Both the position numbers and the translations under genes were made by a program. Under the pieces are notes generated by a model. That model was not told the DNA's origin and searched no databases. It saw only the letters and a list, made by a program, of their open reading frames with translations. A stretch of DNA of 64,000 nucleotides from JALZKA01 sp963753385 (GTDB taxonomy: Bacteria; Actinomycetota; Thermoleophilia; Solirubrobacterales; 70-9). Position 1 is the stretch's first letter, and each line of letters opens with the position of its first letter. This document shows positions 33,764-42,133 of this stretch, in pieces. Location of the stretch: contig CAVWCC010000008.1 of NCBI GenBank assembly GCA_963753385.1, positions 868,001-932,000 of the forward strand. Reading direction: 5' to 3'.

Positions 33764-33773
33764 AGCCTATCCT
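33764..33773. promoter_or_regulatory. Overlapping divergent -10 elements (hflX / epimerase)
   Basis: AGCCTATCCT encodes TATCCT on the plus strand (33768-33773, 7 bases before the hflX ATG) and TAGGCT on the minus strand (33769-33764, 11 bases before the epimerase GTG). The two hexamers share the central TA. Confidence 0.5.
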
Positions 33774-33780
33774 CCGAGGG

Positions 33781-35097
33781 ATGACTCAGACGCCAAACGG
33801 CGAGCTCGCCGGCCTGCGCAACCCGCGGGCGCGCCAGCGTGCGCTCGCGATCGGCGCGCTGCGCAACACGCCTGTCGACGGCGATGACCCGCTGGCCGAG
33901 CTGAAGGAGCTGCTGCGAACCGCCGGCGTCGCCACCGCTGGCGAGATGGTCCAGGTCCGCTCCGAGCCCGACCCGGACCGCTATCTGGGCCGTGGCAAGT
34001 TGGCCGAACTGAAGGCGCAGATCAAGCGCTCCGGCGCCAACCTGGTCGCGTGTGACGACGAGCTCGTGCCGCGTCAGGAGCGGAACCTCGAGGCGGCGCT
34101 CGACGTGCCGGTGATCGACCGCACCGCCGTGATCCTCGACATCTTCGCCGACCACGCGCACACCGCCGAGGGCAAGCTCCAGGTCGAGCTTGCCCAGCTC
34201 GAGTACAACCTCGCCCGCATGCGGGGCCTGTGGACCCACCTCGAGCGGCTCGGCGCCGGGCGGATCGACGGCGGCATCGGCACCAGGGGCCCCGGCGAGT
34301 CCCAGATCGAGACCGACCGGCGCCTGGCCCGCGACCGGATCACCGCGCTGCGGCGCAAGCTTCGCCACACCGAGCAGGTCCGCTCGACGATGCGCGGGCG
34401 CCGCGAGGGCTCGGCGGTTCCGTCCGTGGCGCTCGCGGGCTACACGAACGCCGGCAAGTCCACGCTGCTGAACGCGCTCACCGACGCCGGGGTGAGCGTC
34501 GGCTCGCGCCTGTTCCACACGCTCGACCCGACCACGCGCGCCTACGAGCATGAGGGTCGCCGCTACCTGGTGACCGACACGGTCGGTTTCATCCGCAAGC
34601 TGCCGCATCAGCTGGTCGAGGCGTTCAAGGCGACGCTCGAGGAGACGCGGCTCGCGGATCTCATCGTGCACGTGGTCGATGCCTCCGAGGCCGACGAGCA
34701 GCGCGCGGGAGCGATCACGGCCGTAGACGAGGTGCTCGACGAGATCGGGGCGGGGGAGAGGCCTCGGCTCGTGGTCTTCAACAAGATCGACCTGCTCGAA
34801 CCCGAGGAGCGAGCCAAGCTGCTCGTCGGGCGTCGCGACGTGGTCGGGGTTTCGGCCGAGACCGGCGAGGGAGTCGACGAGCTGCGCGACCGAATCGCTA
34901 CGGAGTTCGAGAAGACGCTCGAGCCGCTCGAGTTGCTCGTGCCCTACAGCGAGGGCTCGCGCCTGGCCGAGCTGCACGAGCTCGCGGGCGATCTGGAGCG
35001 CGAGGAGCGCTCGGACGGGGTGCACGTCCATGTCAGGGTGCCGGCGGCGCTCGCGCACCGGTTCACCGAGTTTGCGGTGAACGGCTCGGGTGGGTGA
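33781..35097 (+). CDS. hflX: GTPase HflX
   Basis: 438-residue ribosome-associated GTPase that rescues stalled or heat-damaged ribosomes. The N-terminal HflX domain (GRGKLAELKAQIKRSGANLVACDDEL, VIDRTAVILDIFADHAHTAEGKLQVELAQL, GGIGTRGPGESQIETDRR) precedes the G domain with G1 AGYTNAGKST, DTVGFIRKLPHQLVEAFKATLEE-type G3 and NKID G4. ATG 33781 is preferred to open codons upstream, which would overlap the divergent promoter. No Shine-Dalgarno; predicted leaderless. Confidence 0.96.
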   Translation: MTQTPNGELAGLRNPRARQRALAIGALRNTPVDGDDPLAELKELLRTAGVATAGEMVQVRSEPDPDRYLGRGKLAELKAQIKRSGANLVACDDELVPRQERNLEAALDVPVIDRTAVILDIFADHAHTAEGKLQVELAQLEYNLARMRGLWTHLERLGAGRIDGGIGTRGPGESQIETDRRLARDRITALRRKLRHTEQVRSTMRGRREGSAVPSVALAGYTNAGKSTLLNALTDAGVSVGSRLFHTLDPTTRAYEHEGRRYLVTDTVGFIRKLPHQLVEAFKATLEETRLADLIVHVVDASEADEQRAGAITAVDEVLDEIGAGERPRLVVFNKIDLLEPEERAKLLVGRRDVVGVSAETGEGVDELRDRIATEFEKTLEPLELLVPYSEGSRLAELHELAGDLEREERSDGVHVHVRVPAALAHRFTEFAVNGSGG

Positions 35098-35165
35098 GTG
35101 AGCGACGCAAGTCGCGAAAGCAGGTTTGCCCCCCGGTAGGGGACTCATCTGGCCTGAGCGCCCGT

Positions 35166-35171
35166 TAGGCT
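35166..35171 (+). promoter_or_regulatory. -10 element TAGGCT for dut
   Basis: TAGGCT is followed by exactly 6 bases and the GTG at 35178, so the predicted +1 is the G of the start codon. Confidence 0.45.
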
Positions 35172-35177
35172 CGCCCG

Positions 35178-35609
35178 GTGGAGCTTGCCTGCCGCCTGCT
35201 GAGCGACGAAGCGACCCTTCCGACCCGCGCCCACGAGGGGGACGCCGGCCTCGACCTCTACGCGGCCGAGCGCGCCACCCTCGGGCCGGGTGAGCGCGCC
35301 GGCGTCGGCACCGGCGTCGCGGTCGAGATCCCGGAGGGGCATGCCGGCCTGGTCCTGCCGCGCTCCGGCCTCGCAGCCCGCCACGGGATCGCCCTGGTGA
35401 ACGCGCCCGGGCTGATCGACGCCGGCTACCGCGGCGAGATCCGGGTCCTGCTGCTGAACACGGATCGCGCCGAGCCGTTCGAGATCGCTCCCGGCGACCG
35501 CATCGCCCAGCTCCTCGTCACGCCGTTCGCGTCAGCCAGCCCCGTCGAGGCTCTCGATCTGACCGTCTCCGAGCGCGGCAACGGGGGCTTCGGCTCTTCG
35601 GGCCGCTGA
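35178..35609 (+). CDS. dut: dUTP diphosphatase
   Basis: 143-residue trimeric dUTPase that keeps uracil out of DNA and supplies dUMP. The five motifs are present: DAGLDLYA, PRSGLA, NAPGLIDAGYRGEI, GDRIAQLLV and the C-terminal RGNGGFGSSG arm. The third motif reads APGLIDAGYRG where most have SPGTIDADYRG, but the catalytic Asp (ID) is retained. GTG 35178 is the only start giving the correct first strand. Converges with gatD (7-base gap). Confidence 0.96.
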   Translation: MELACRLLSDEATLPTRAHEGDAGLDLYAAERATLGPGERAGVGTGVAVEIPEGHAGLVLPRSGLAARHGIALVNAPGLIDAGYRGEIRVLLLNTDRAEPFEIAPGDRIAQLLVTPFASASPVEALDLTVSERGNGGFGSSGR

Positions 35610-35616
35610 ACCGGCC

Positions 35617-36360
35617 TCAGCCGCGCCGAGCTGCGGCGAAGGCGCTCTCGTGTGCTGCCGCCTCGAGCGCGTCGTCCAGTGGCTCGAGCTCGGGCTCCTC
35701 ACCCCGCTGCCGCGCGAGGGCGAGCTGGATCAGGCGGTCGGCCAGCCCGGCGTTCTTCGGCAGGAGGGGCCCGTGGATGTAGGTGCCGATCAGGTTGCCC
35801 TGCCGGACCCCCTCGAAGCCGTCCTGGCCGTTGTTGCCGTGACCGTGCAGAACGCGGCCGAGCGGCGTGGCTGCGCTTCCGAGGTGAGTCCGGCCGCCGT
35901 GGTTCTCGAACCCGGCGAGGGTCATCGGCCCGGTGCCGAGATCGGCCTCGATCGCGATGTTGCCGATCAGGCGCGGGCCCTCCGCGCGCACCGTCTCGAG
36001 GTCGGCGAGGCCGAGCCCCTCGATCCGCTCGTCGCCGAGGTGGTACGAGTGCCCGAGGAGCTGGTAGCCGCCGCAGACCGCAAGTACCACGGCCCCGTCG
36101 TCGGCCGCCGCGGCCAGCCCGGCGCGCTTCGTGGCAACCATGTCGGCAGCCACCAGCCGTTGGTCACGGTCCTGGCCGCCGCCGATGTAGATCAGGTCGT
36201 GCGCCTCGGGATCGATCCCGTCGCCCGGCCCAGCCGTGGCGCTGTGGAAGTCGATGCCGCGCCACTCGCACCGCCGGCGCAGGAAGATGATGTTGCCCCG
36301 GTCCGCGTAGATGTTCATTTGCTCCGGATAGAGCGTCAGCATCCGCAGCTCGTGGCTCAT
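35617..36360 (-). CDS. gatD: Lipid II isoglutaminyl synthase, glutaminase subunit GatD
   Basis: 247-residue class I (CobB/CobQ-like) glutamine amidotransferase that feeds ammonia to MurT for amidation of the D-Glu residue in lipid II. The nucleophile is Cys96 in AVCGGYQLLG; IYIGGGQDRDQ and the catalytic-His stretch GTYIHGPLLPKN match the family. It is the last gene of a minus-strand operon (lipid kinase, murT, methyltransferase, gatD) and its ATG overlaps the methyltransferase stop by four bases. In most bacteria murT and gatD are directly adjacent; here a methyltransferase is placed between them. Confidence 0.93.
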   Translation of the reverse strand: MSHELRMLTLYPEQMNIYADRGNIIFLRRRCEWRGIDFHSATAGPGDGIDPEAHDLIYIGGGQDRDQRLVAADMVATKRAGLAAAADDGAVVLAVCGGYQLLGHSYHLGDERIEGLGLADLETVRAEGPRLIGNIAIEADLGTGPMTLAGFENHGGRTHLGSAATPLGRVLHGHGNNGQDGFEGVRQGNLIGTYIHGPLLPKNAGLADRLIQLALARQRGEEPELEPLDDALEAAAHESAFAAARRG

Positions 36361-37085
36361 CGCGCTCCCACCAGAAGGACGACGGTCGAGCCGACGTGGA
36401 GATCGCTCGTCGGGACGTCCCGGCGGCCCGCCGGGCGGAGGCCCGCGGCCTCGGCCTCGGCCTCGAGCATGGCGGCATCGAGGACCGCGAGCCGGATCTC
36501 GTCCATCTCCTCCCGAAGCTCGCCCGCCGGCGAAACGACCTGGCGCAGGCGGGTGAGGACGATCTCCTCGCCGTCCTCGGCGATGTCGAGCGGCAGGCTG
36601 GAATAGACCCAGCCGTCGATCTCAGCCACGTCCGGCAGCGGCTGCGCTGCCTCGCCGCCGCCACCGGGGACGCCCTCCACGATCGAGATCGCGATCAGCC
36701 CTTGGGGCGCGAGGTGTCCGGATGCAGCGCCGAGCGCCGCGGGGCGCTCGGCGGCTCCACCGAGGAGTTGAAGGGTCTGCATCGGGATCGCGATCAGCGC
36801 GAACTCCCGGTCGAGATCAAGCGAGCGGGCGTCGGCGACACGCGCGGTCACCTCGAGGCCCTGGCGGTTCGCCCGCTCGTGGAGCGCCTCGACGAGCACG
36901 GGCTCATTGTCGACGCCGGTGACCTCGTGGCCCTCCCGGGCGAGCTCGAGCGCGACACGGCCGGTGCCGCAGCCGATCTCGAGGACAGGCCCGGCATGCT
37001 CCCGCGCGAGCTCCCGCCAGAGGGGCAGGTCGGTCGCGTACGAGCCGCACTCGACGTCGTGCCAGATCACCTTCTCCTCCTGCAC
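36357..37085 (-). CDS. Class I SAM-dependent methyltransferase inside the murT-gatD operon
   Basis: 242-residue Rossmann methyltransferase. Motif I is VLEIGCGTGRVALELA, the acidic end of strand 2 is VTGVDNEP, motif II region ARVADARSLDLD, and the post-motif stretch FALIAIPMQTLQLL. Start GTG 37085 lies five bases after the murT stop, and the stop overlaps the gatD start, so it is translationally embedded in the cell-wall amidation operon. Substrate is unknown: peptidoglycan precursor, a lipid carrier or a small molecule are all possible. Tight coupling argues it acts with MurT/GatD rather than being a bystander. Confidence 0.82.
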   Translation of the reverse strand: MQEEKVIWHDVECGSYATDLPLWRELAREHAGPVLEIGCGTGRVALELAREGHEVTGVDNEPVLVEALHERANRQGLEVTARVADARSLDLDREFALIAIPMQTLQLLGGAAERPAALGAASGHLAPQGLIAISIVEGVPGGGGEAAQPLPDVAEIDGWVYSSLPLDIAEDGEEIVLTRLRQVVSPAGELREEMDEIRLAVLDAAMLEAEAEAAGLRPAGRRDVPTSDLHVGSTVVLLVGAR

Positions 37086-37090
37086 CGCCC

Positions 37091-38497
37091 TCACTCCCAG
37101 TACGCCTTCGCCAGGCCGCGGTCGGCGAGCAGGGTGCGGAGCTCGAGCAGCGCGGTGTAGGTGGGCAGCGCGAACAGCCGGCCGGGCGCGGCGGCCACGG
37201 CGTCGTCGAGCGAAGCCTCGATGTCCGAGCGCACCGAGATCAGCGCCGGGTCGAGCCCCGCGTACTTCAGCCGCACCGCCATCTCCGGTGCGCGGGTCCC
37301 CGCGCACGTCACACGGCGGACGGTGCCTGCGAGGAGCTCAAAGTCGGCGTCCCATACCCAGGAGACGTCGCGACCGTCGGCGATCCGGTCGTTCAGCGCG
37401 ATCCAGAGGTCGACGCCGCCGCCGTTGTCGCGATCGGCCTCGAGCACGAGCGTGCGGAGCACCTCGTTGGCGCCGGCCGGGTTCTTGATCAGGAGGATCG
37501 AGACCGGAGTGGAGCCGACCGGAACGGTCTCAACCCGCCCGAACGCAGCCTCGACGCGCTCGAGGCCGCCGATGGCCTGCTCGGCGGTGACTCCGAGGTC
37601 GAGCGCGGCGGCCAGCGCTGCCAGGGCGTTGTAGACGTTGTAGACGCCGGGGAGGGGCAGCCGCAGCCGCAGGGGACCGGCGGGCGTGGTTATGTCAACC
37701 TCGGATCCGCTCATGCCGTCGAGGCGGATCGCCGTCGCGGCGATGTCCGGCGTGGGCCGGTCGGCCTCGCAGTTCGGGCACGCGTAGTGCCCGAGGTGGC
37801 CGACGAAGGCGCGCTCGTAGGCGTAGGCAGCGCCGCAGCGCCGGCAGTGCTTGGCGTCATGGGCGTGCTGGAGCGCCGGGAGCGCCTGGGAGGGGTCCTC
37901 GATGCCGAAGTAGGTCACGCCGTCGCGGCGGCGGAGCTCCCGGTCGCGCCCGAGGTCGGCCACCAGGGGGTCGTCGGCGTTCAGGACCCATCGGCTGCGC
38001 CCGTCGCGCTCGGCGACCATCGCCGCCCAGTCGTCGGCGAGGCGCTCGAGCTCGCCGTAACGGTCGAGCTGGTCGCGGAACAGGTTGCCGAGCACGATCA
38101 GCCGCGGATCGAGGTCCCGGGCCATCCGCGGCAGCCAGGCCTCGTCGACCTCGAACAGGCCCTCGGTGCCCTGTTGGTCGAGGAGCGCGGTGGCGACGCC
38201 CCAGCTCATGTTCGAGCCCGCGCGGTTGTGGACCGGGCGGCGGCCGGCCGCCGCGAGCGCCGAGGCGAGCATCCCGGCCGTGGTCGTCTTGCCGTTGGTG
38301 GCGCTGATGATCGTGCTCCCATCCGAGAGGCGGTCGCTCAGCCGGCGGATCGCGTCGGGCGCCATCCGCAGGAGCACGCGACCGGGGGCGGTCGTGCCCC
38401 CGCCGCGGCCGCTGCGCCGGCTCAGGCGCCCGACCGAGCGGGCCAGGCCGACCTTCGCCCGGAAGGCCGGGCCCGCCGCCGCGCTGGCTCGGATCAC
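37091..38497 (-). CDS. murT: Lipid II isoglutaminyl synthase, Mur-ligase subunit MurT
   Basis: 468-residue Mur-ligase-like enzyme that activates the D-Glu alpha-carboxylate of lipid II for amidation with ammonia from GatD. The ATP loop is ISATNGKTTTAGML. A four-cysteine zinc ribbon typical of MurT is inserted in the central domain (CRRCGAAY ... CPNCEAD). LPLPGVYNVYNALAALAAA and the C-terminal DUF1727 region (ILLIKNPAGANEVLRTL, WIALNDRIADGRDVSWVWDADFE) are present. GTG 38497 overlaps the lipid-kinase stop (GTGA). Confidence 0.95.
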   Translation of the reverse strand: MIRASAAAGPAFRAKVGLARSVGRLSRRSGRGGGTTAPGRVLLRMAPDAIRRLSDRLSDGSTIISATNGKTTTAGMLASALAAAGRRPVHNRAGSNMSWGVATALLDQQGTEGLFEVDEAWLPRMARDLDPRLIVLGNLFRDQLDRYGELERLADDWAAMVAERDGRSRWVLNADDPLVADLGRDRELRRRDGVTYFGIEDPSQALPALQHAHDAKHCRRCGAAYAYERAFVGHLGHYACPNCEADRPTPDIAATAIRLDGMSGSEVDITTPAGPLRLRLPLPGVYNVYNALAALAAALDLGVTAEQAIGGLERVEAAFGRVETVPVGSTPVSILLIKNPAGANEVLRTLVLEADRDNGGGVDLWIALNDRIADGRDVSWVWDADFELLAGTVRRVTCAGTRAPEMAVRLKYAGLDPALISVRSDIEASLDDAVAAAPGRLFALPTYTALLELRTLLADRGLAKAYWE

Positions 38498-39381
38498 GGC
38501 GCTCCGCCCGGCGGGACGATCATGGTCAGCGCTGCGGGTAGCACGCGCAGCGAGGCGGGCAGCTCCGCGACAGGGTCGCCATCGGCGTAGATCGCGAACG
38601 GGCGGTCCGCAGTGATCTCCAGCTCGGAGCAGCGGCGAGTGGACACCTCGGGGTTGTCCACGTGCTCACCCTTGAAGACGGCGGGGAGCCCGCGCAGGAA
38701 TCGGGTCTTCGGGACGTCGGAGATCGCCACGACGTCGAGCTTCCCGTCGTCGAGCTGGGCGTCGGGCGCGAGGAACATCCCGCCTCCGTAGGCCTTGCTG
38801 TTGGCGGCGGCAATCGTGTACCCGAGGACCTCGACGGGCTCGCCGTCGATGCTCAGGCTGAACCGCGCAGGCTTCCAGGCGGCCAGTGCCTTGAGCGCTG
38901 CGTAGGCGTAGACCAGCGGCCCGCGGATGCGCGACGCGTTCGCGATCCGGTTCGCGTCCGAGTCGAAGCCGCAGCTCGCGATGCAGAGGAACCGAGCGCC
39001 GTTCACCTCGCCGACGTCGATCCGCCGGGTCTGGCCGGCGGCGATGATCCCGGCTGCCTCCTCGACGTCGGCGGGTATCCCGAGAACGCGCGCCAGGTCG
39101 TTTCCGCGCCCGCCCGGGATGATCCCCATGACCGCGCCGGTGTTCGCGAGCTCGCCGCCCACCTGACCGATCAGCCCGTCGCCGCTCATCACGAGCACGC
39201 GGTCCCCGCGCTCGGCTGCCAGGCGTGCCTCCCGGCGGCCGTGCTCGATGCTCTCGGTTGTAATCAGCCGCGGCTCGATCCCGCCGTCGGCGAGCGCCGC
39301 GAGGGCGGTCTCGAGCAGCTTGCGCGCCCGGCCGCCCCCCGCGGACGGGTTCACCAGGAGCGTGTGCGTCGCGTGGTTCAC
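38494..39381 (-). CDS. Diacylglycerol-kinase-like lipid kinase (YegS/BmrU family)
   Basis: 295-residue kinase of the DAGK catalytic family. NPSAGGGRARKLL at the N-terminus, the nucleotide-binding GGDGT motif as the variant SGDGLIGQV, GIIPGGRGNDLARVLGIP and the later substrate stretch AYGGGMFLAPDAQLDDGKLDVV are clear. Such enzymes recycle diacylglycerol or phosphorylate related lipids. First gene of the operon with murT, the methyltransferase and gatD, so it may supply or salvage lipid carriers for the envelope. The Thr of GGDGT is Leu here. ATG 39381. Confidence 0.88.
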   Translation of the reverse strand: MNHATHTLLVNPSAGGGRARKLLETALAALADGGIEPRLITTESIEHGRREARLAAERGDRVLVMSGDGLIGQVGGELANTGAVMGIIPGGRGNDLARVLGIPADVEEAAGIIAAGQTRRIDVGEVNGARFLCIASCGFDSDANRIANASRIRGPLVYAYAALKALAAWKPARFSLSIDGEPVEVLGYTIAAANSKAYGGGMFLAPDAQLDDGKLDVVAISDVPKTRFLRGLPAVFKGEHVDNPEVSTRRCSELEITADRPFAIYADGDPVAELPASLRVLPAALTMIVPPGGAP

Positions 39382-39412
39382 CGAGCTGAATCTATTGGCG
39401 CGGTCCGGCGGG

Positions 39413-40069
39413 TCAGGCGGCGCGCCCGACCCAGTAGGTGCCGGGGCCCGCGCCGCCGGTGACCTTCTCCGAGATCCCGTGCTTTGCGAACCCCCTGGCG
39501 ATCACTGACCGGGGCGTGAAGAACGGCGTTTCCTCGCCCCAGCTTGCGGCCGCCACAACGTGGCCGCCGGGCCGCAGCACTCGCGCGATCTCGCCGAAAA
39601 AGAACGGCATGTTGAGCTGGACGACCAGGTCGAACGAGTCGTCGGGCCAGGGGAGGTCGGCCGCGTCGGCGACCTTGAACGCGATCCGCCCCTCGGGATC
39701 GAGGCCCACCTTCGCCTTCGCCGCGGCGATCATCGCCTCGGAGACGTCGACGCCGCGGACGCTTGCTCGCGGGAACTCGCGGGCAACCAGCAGCGCGGCC
39801 TCGCCGGTCCCCGTGCCGAGGTCGAGGGCGCGCTCAGGGCCGGGGGCTACGTGGAGGAGCCCGGCGGCCAGTGCCGCGAGGTGGTCGCTGGAGCCGGCCC
39901 GCGTGCGAGCATCCCAACCCTCGGCCGAACGGTCGAAGAAGCGCCGCATCGGAGCCTTCAGGACCGGCCAGAGCCACGGTGCCCGGGCCACGGCGCCGTT
40001 CAGCGCCCGCCCCATCACGCGGATCCGCCTCGGCGTGGGCCGACCCTCCTCGCTCTCGGGCGTGCTCAC
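39413..40069 (-). CDS. SAM-dependent methyltransferase (Methyltransf_11-like)
   Basis: 218-residue class I methyltransferase. ALDLGTGTGEAALLVARE is motif I, VRGVDVSEAMIAAAK the second strand, KVADAADLPWPDDSFDLVVQLNMPFFF motif II and following, and RVLRPGGHVVAAASW motif III. The pattern is that of UbiE/COQ5-like small-molecule or lipid methyltransferases; no substrate assigned. GTG 40069 is preferred because GATGAT lies 6 bases before it on the minus strand (40081-40076); a later ATG within RIRVMGRA is possible. Divergent from the cyclophilin gene. Confidence 0.85.
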   Translation of the reverse strand: MSTPESEEGRPTPRRIRVMGRALNGAVARAPWLWPVLKAPMRRFFDRSAEGWDARTRAGSSDHLAALAAGLLHVAPGPERALDLGTGTGEAALLVAREFPRASVRGVDVSEAMIAAAKAKVGLDPEGRIAFKVADAADLPWPDDSFDLVVQLNMPFFFGEIARVLRPGGHVVAAASWGEETPFFTPRSVIARGFAKHGISEKVTGGAGPGTYWVGRAA

Positions 40070-40093
40070 CGTCGCATCATCGCAAGCGACGGG

Positions 40094-40099
40094 TAGCCT
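40094..40099 (+). promoter_or_regulatory. -10 element TAGCCT for the cyclophilin gene
   Basis: TAGCCT ends 7 bases before the GTG at 40107. The divergent methyltransferase has GATGAT at 40081-40076, so two leaderless promoters sit back to back in a 37-base gap. Confidence 0.45.
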
Positions 40100-40106
40100 T
40101 CCGCGC

Positions 40107-40763
40107 GTGCGAGCCGCCGCGACAACGCTGTTTCTCGTCGCCTTGCTCTGGCTCGCCGCCTGCGGCGACGACGATGACGGAGGCGGGACGGCCACGACGG
40201 CCGAGGAGCCGTGCGAGGAGGTGAGCGCCCCGCCGCCCAAGGACGTCAAGCTCGACCCGCCGCCCAGCAAGCCCTCGTCCGACGACCTCGTCGCCGTCGT
40301 CGACACGAGCTGTGGGACGTTCGAGATCACCCTCGACACGAAGGGGAACCCGAAGACGGCGGCCTCGTTCGAGTACCTCGCCGAGAACGGCGTGTTCGAC
40401 AACACCCTTTGGCATCGGATCGTCCCCGGGTTCGTGATCCAGGGCGGTGATCCGCAGGGCACCGGCAGCGGCGGCCCCGGCTATTCGGTCGATGAGCCGC
40501 CGCCGAACGACGCCGCGTACACGCGCGGGGTGGTCGCGATGGCGAAGACCGAGGTCGAGCCGCCCGGTCGGTCGGGCAGCCAGTTCTTCGTCGTCACCGG
40601 CGCCGACGCCGGGCTGCCGCCGCAATACGCGATCGCGGGCGAGGTGACCTCCGGCTTCGACGTGGTGAAGACGATCGAGGGCTTCGGCGACCCCCAGAGC
40701 GGCGGCACCGGCGCGCCGCTCGAGCCCGTCCTGATCGACTCGGTCACGATCGAGGCGGGCTGA
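40107..40763 (+). CDS. Lipoprotein peptidyl-prolyl cis-trans isomerase (cyclophilin)
   Basis: 218 residues. A hydrophobic signal ending in the lipobox LAAC (Cys19) predicts a lipid-anchored extracytoplasmic protein, followed by an acidic/Thr linker and a cyclophilin domain from about residue 60. Core residues are visible: NTLWHRIVPGFVIQGGDPQG, the catalytic Arg in HRIVPGF, AMAKTEVEPPGRSGSQFFVV and IAGEVTSGFDVV. It should assist folding of exported proteins. The stop overlaps the next ATG by one base (TGATG). Confidence 0.92.
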   Translation: MRAAATTLFLVALLWLAACGDDDDGGGTATTAEEPCEEVSAPPPKDVKLDPPPSKPSSDDLVAVVDTSCGTFEITLDTKGNPKTAASFEYLAENGVFDNTLWHRIVPGFVIQGGDPQGTGSGGPGYSVDEPPPNDAAYTRGVVAMAKTEVEPPGRSGSQFFVVTGADAGLPPQYAIAGEVTSGFDVVKTIEGFGDPQSGGTGAPLEPVLIDSVTIEAG

Positions 40764-41644
40764 TGCCACCGGCCGGCGGGCCGGAGCTCGACCCCCGGCC
40801 GTTCGAGGCGCGCGCGGGCGGCGGCAACCTCCTGCGTGGCGAGGCGTCAGGCGCCGGGCCGGCAATCGTCCAGGCGCATGGCATCACCGCCGTCCGCTCC
40901 TACGTGATGCACGGTTCGAAGCTGCTCCAGCGGCGCGGCTTCACCGCCGTGCCGTACGACGCGCGTGGCCACGGCGAATCCGACCCCGCGCCGCCAGGCG
41001 AGGAATACACCTACGCGGAGTTGGCTCGCGACATGGGTGCGGTCGTCGAGTCCCAGTCGGCCGGCGAACGAGTCTTGCTTGCGGGCCACTCGATGGGAGC
41101 CCACACGGCTGCCGCATACGCCCTGGCCGAGCCGGATCGGGTCGCCGGTCTGGTCGCGATCGGCCCGGCCTCGCTGGGCCTGCCGCCGCGCCCGGAGACG
41201 GTCGCGTACTGGGACGGCCTCGCGGGCGGGCTCGAGCGGGGCGGCGTCGAGGGCTTCATCGAGGTCTACGACGACGGGAGCCACGATCCGAAGTGGCGGG
41301 ACGTCGTGCTGCAACTCGCAAGGCGGCGGCTCGGCCTCCACCGTGACCTGAACGCGGTGGCCGCCGCGCTCCGCTCCACAACCCGTTCGATCCCGTTCGA
41401 CGGCCTCGAGGCGCTGGAGGCCGTTGCGGTCCCGACGCTGGTGGTGGCGAGCAACGACGAGGCGGACCCGGGCCACCCCCGAGCGGTGGCCGAGGAGTGG
41501 ACCCGGCGGATCCCGGGGGCGCGCATGGTGATCGAGGGCGAGGGCGAATCGCCGCTCGCCTGGCAGGGCGGCAAGCTCTCGCGCGAGATCGCCACGTTCT
41601 GCGAGGAGCCGGCCGTCAGGCAGCGGCTGGGCGCAGCGAGCTGA
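40763..41644 (+). CDS. Alpha/beta hydrolase with atypical histidine region
   Basis: 293-residue hydrolase-fold protein. The oxyanion stretch VQAHGIT, YDARGHGESD, nucleophile elbow LLAGHSMGAHTA and acid region VVASNDEADPGHP are typical. At the usual position of the catalytic His (family pattern GxGHxP) it reads GEGESPLAW, so that His appears replaced by Glu; the His in DPGHP lies earlier and may not substitute. Coupled to the cyclophilin by a one-base overlap. Substrate unknown. Confidence 0.83.
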   Translation: MPPAGGPELDPRPFEARAGGGNLLRGEASGAGPAIVQAHGITAVRSYVMHGSKLLQRRGFTAVPYDARGHGESDPAPPGEEYTYAELARDMGAVVESQSAGERVLLAGHSMGAHTAAAYALAEPDRVAGLVAIGPASLGLPPRPETVAYWDGLAGGLERGGVEGFIEVYDDGSHDPKWRDVVLQLARRRLGLHRDLNAVAAALRSTTRSIPFDGLEALEAVAVPTLVVASNDEADPGHPRAVAEEWTRRIPGARMVIEGEGESPLAWQGGKLSREIATFCEEPAVRQRLGAAS

Positions 41645-41650
41645 TCAATC

Positions 41651-42067
41651 TCACTGCGCTGAGTCCGCGGGGATCCCGGCAGCCTCCAACGCGCGCTCGC
41701 GGCTCGAGAAGACCTCGAGCCGCACGACCTGACCGTCGCGGAACTTCCAGACGTGGGCCCCGCGGGTATTCACGTCCACCTTGCTGCCCTTGCCACGGCC
41801 GGTGTAGCGGGTGAGGGCCACGACGAACTCGCCCGCCGCGACGAAGTCCTCGGCCGCGCAGCGCCACTCCTCCCACGGGCTGAGCCACTCGCGCAGGCGG
41901 CTGCTCCTGACTTCCTCGGGGTCACGGGAGACCCCCGCGAGCCCCGGGAACTCATCCGACCAGCCCCACTCCATGTTGGGCGCGTAGAACTCGAATCGGG
42001 GTTCCCAGTTCCCGCGGCCCCACTCGTCGTAGACCCGGCGCAGGGCCTTGATGTTCTCCTCGGACAT
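41651..42067 (-). CDS. SnoaL/NTF2-like domain protein
   Basis: 138-residue cone-shaped NTF2-like fold protein: MSEENIKALRRVYDEWGRGNW followed by FYAPNMEWGW and the alternating strands ending AHVWKFRDGQVVRLEVFSSRERAL. Proteins of this type are small isomerases/cyclases or ligand binders; the function cannot be told. GATACT on the minus strand (42082-42077) precedes the ATG by 9 bases. Converges with the alpha/beta hydrolase with six bases between. Confidence 0.82.
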   Translation of the reverse strand: MSEENIKALRRVYDEWGRGNWEPRFEFYAPNMEWGWSDEFPGLAGVSRDPEEVRSSRLREWLSPWEEWRCAAEDFVAAGEFVVALTRYTGRGKGSKVDVNTRGAHVWKFRDGQVVRLEVFSSRERALEAAGIPADSAQ

Positions 42068-42133
42068 CACCTGGGAAGTATCCCTTGGGACGCCGGGGGA
42101 TAATCGAGCCGATCGACCAAGGGGCGAGTTGCC

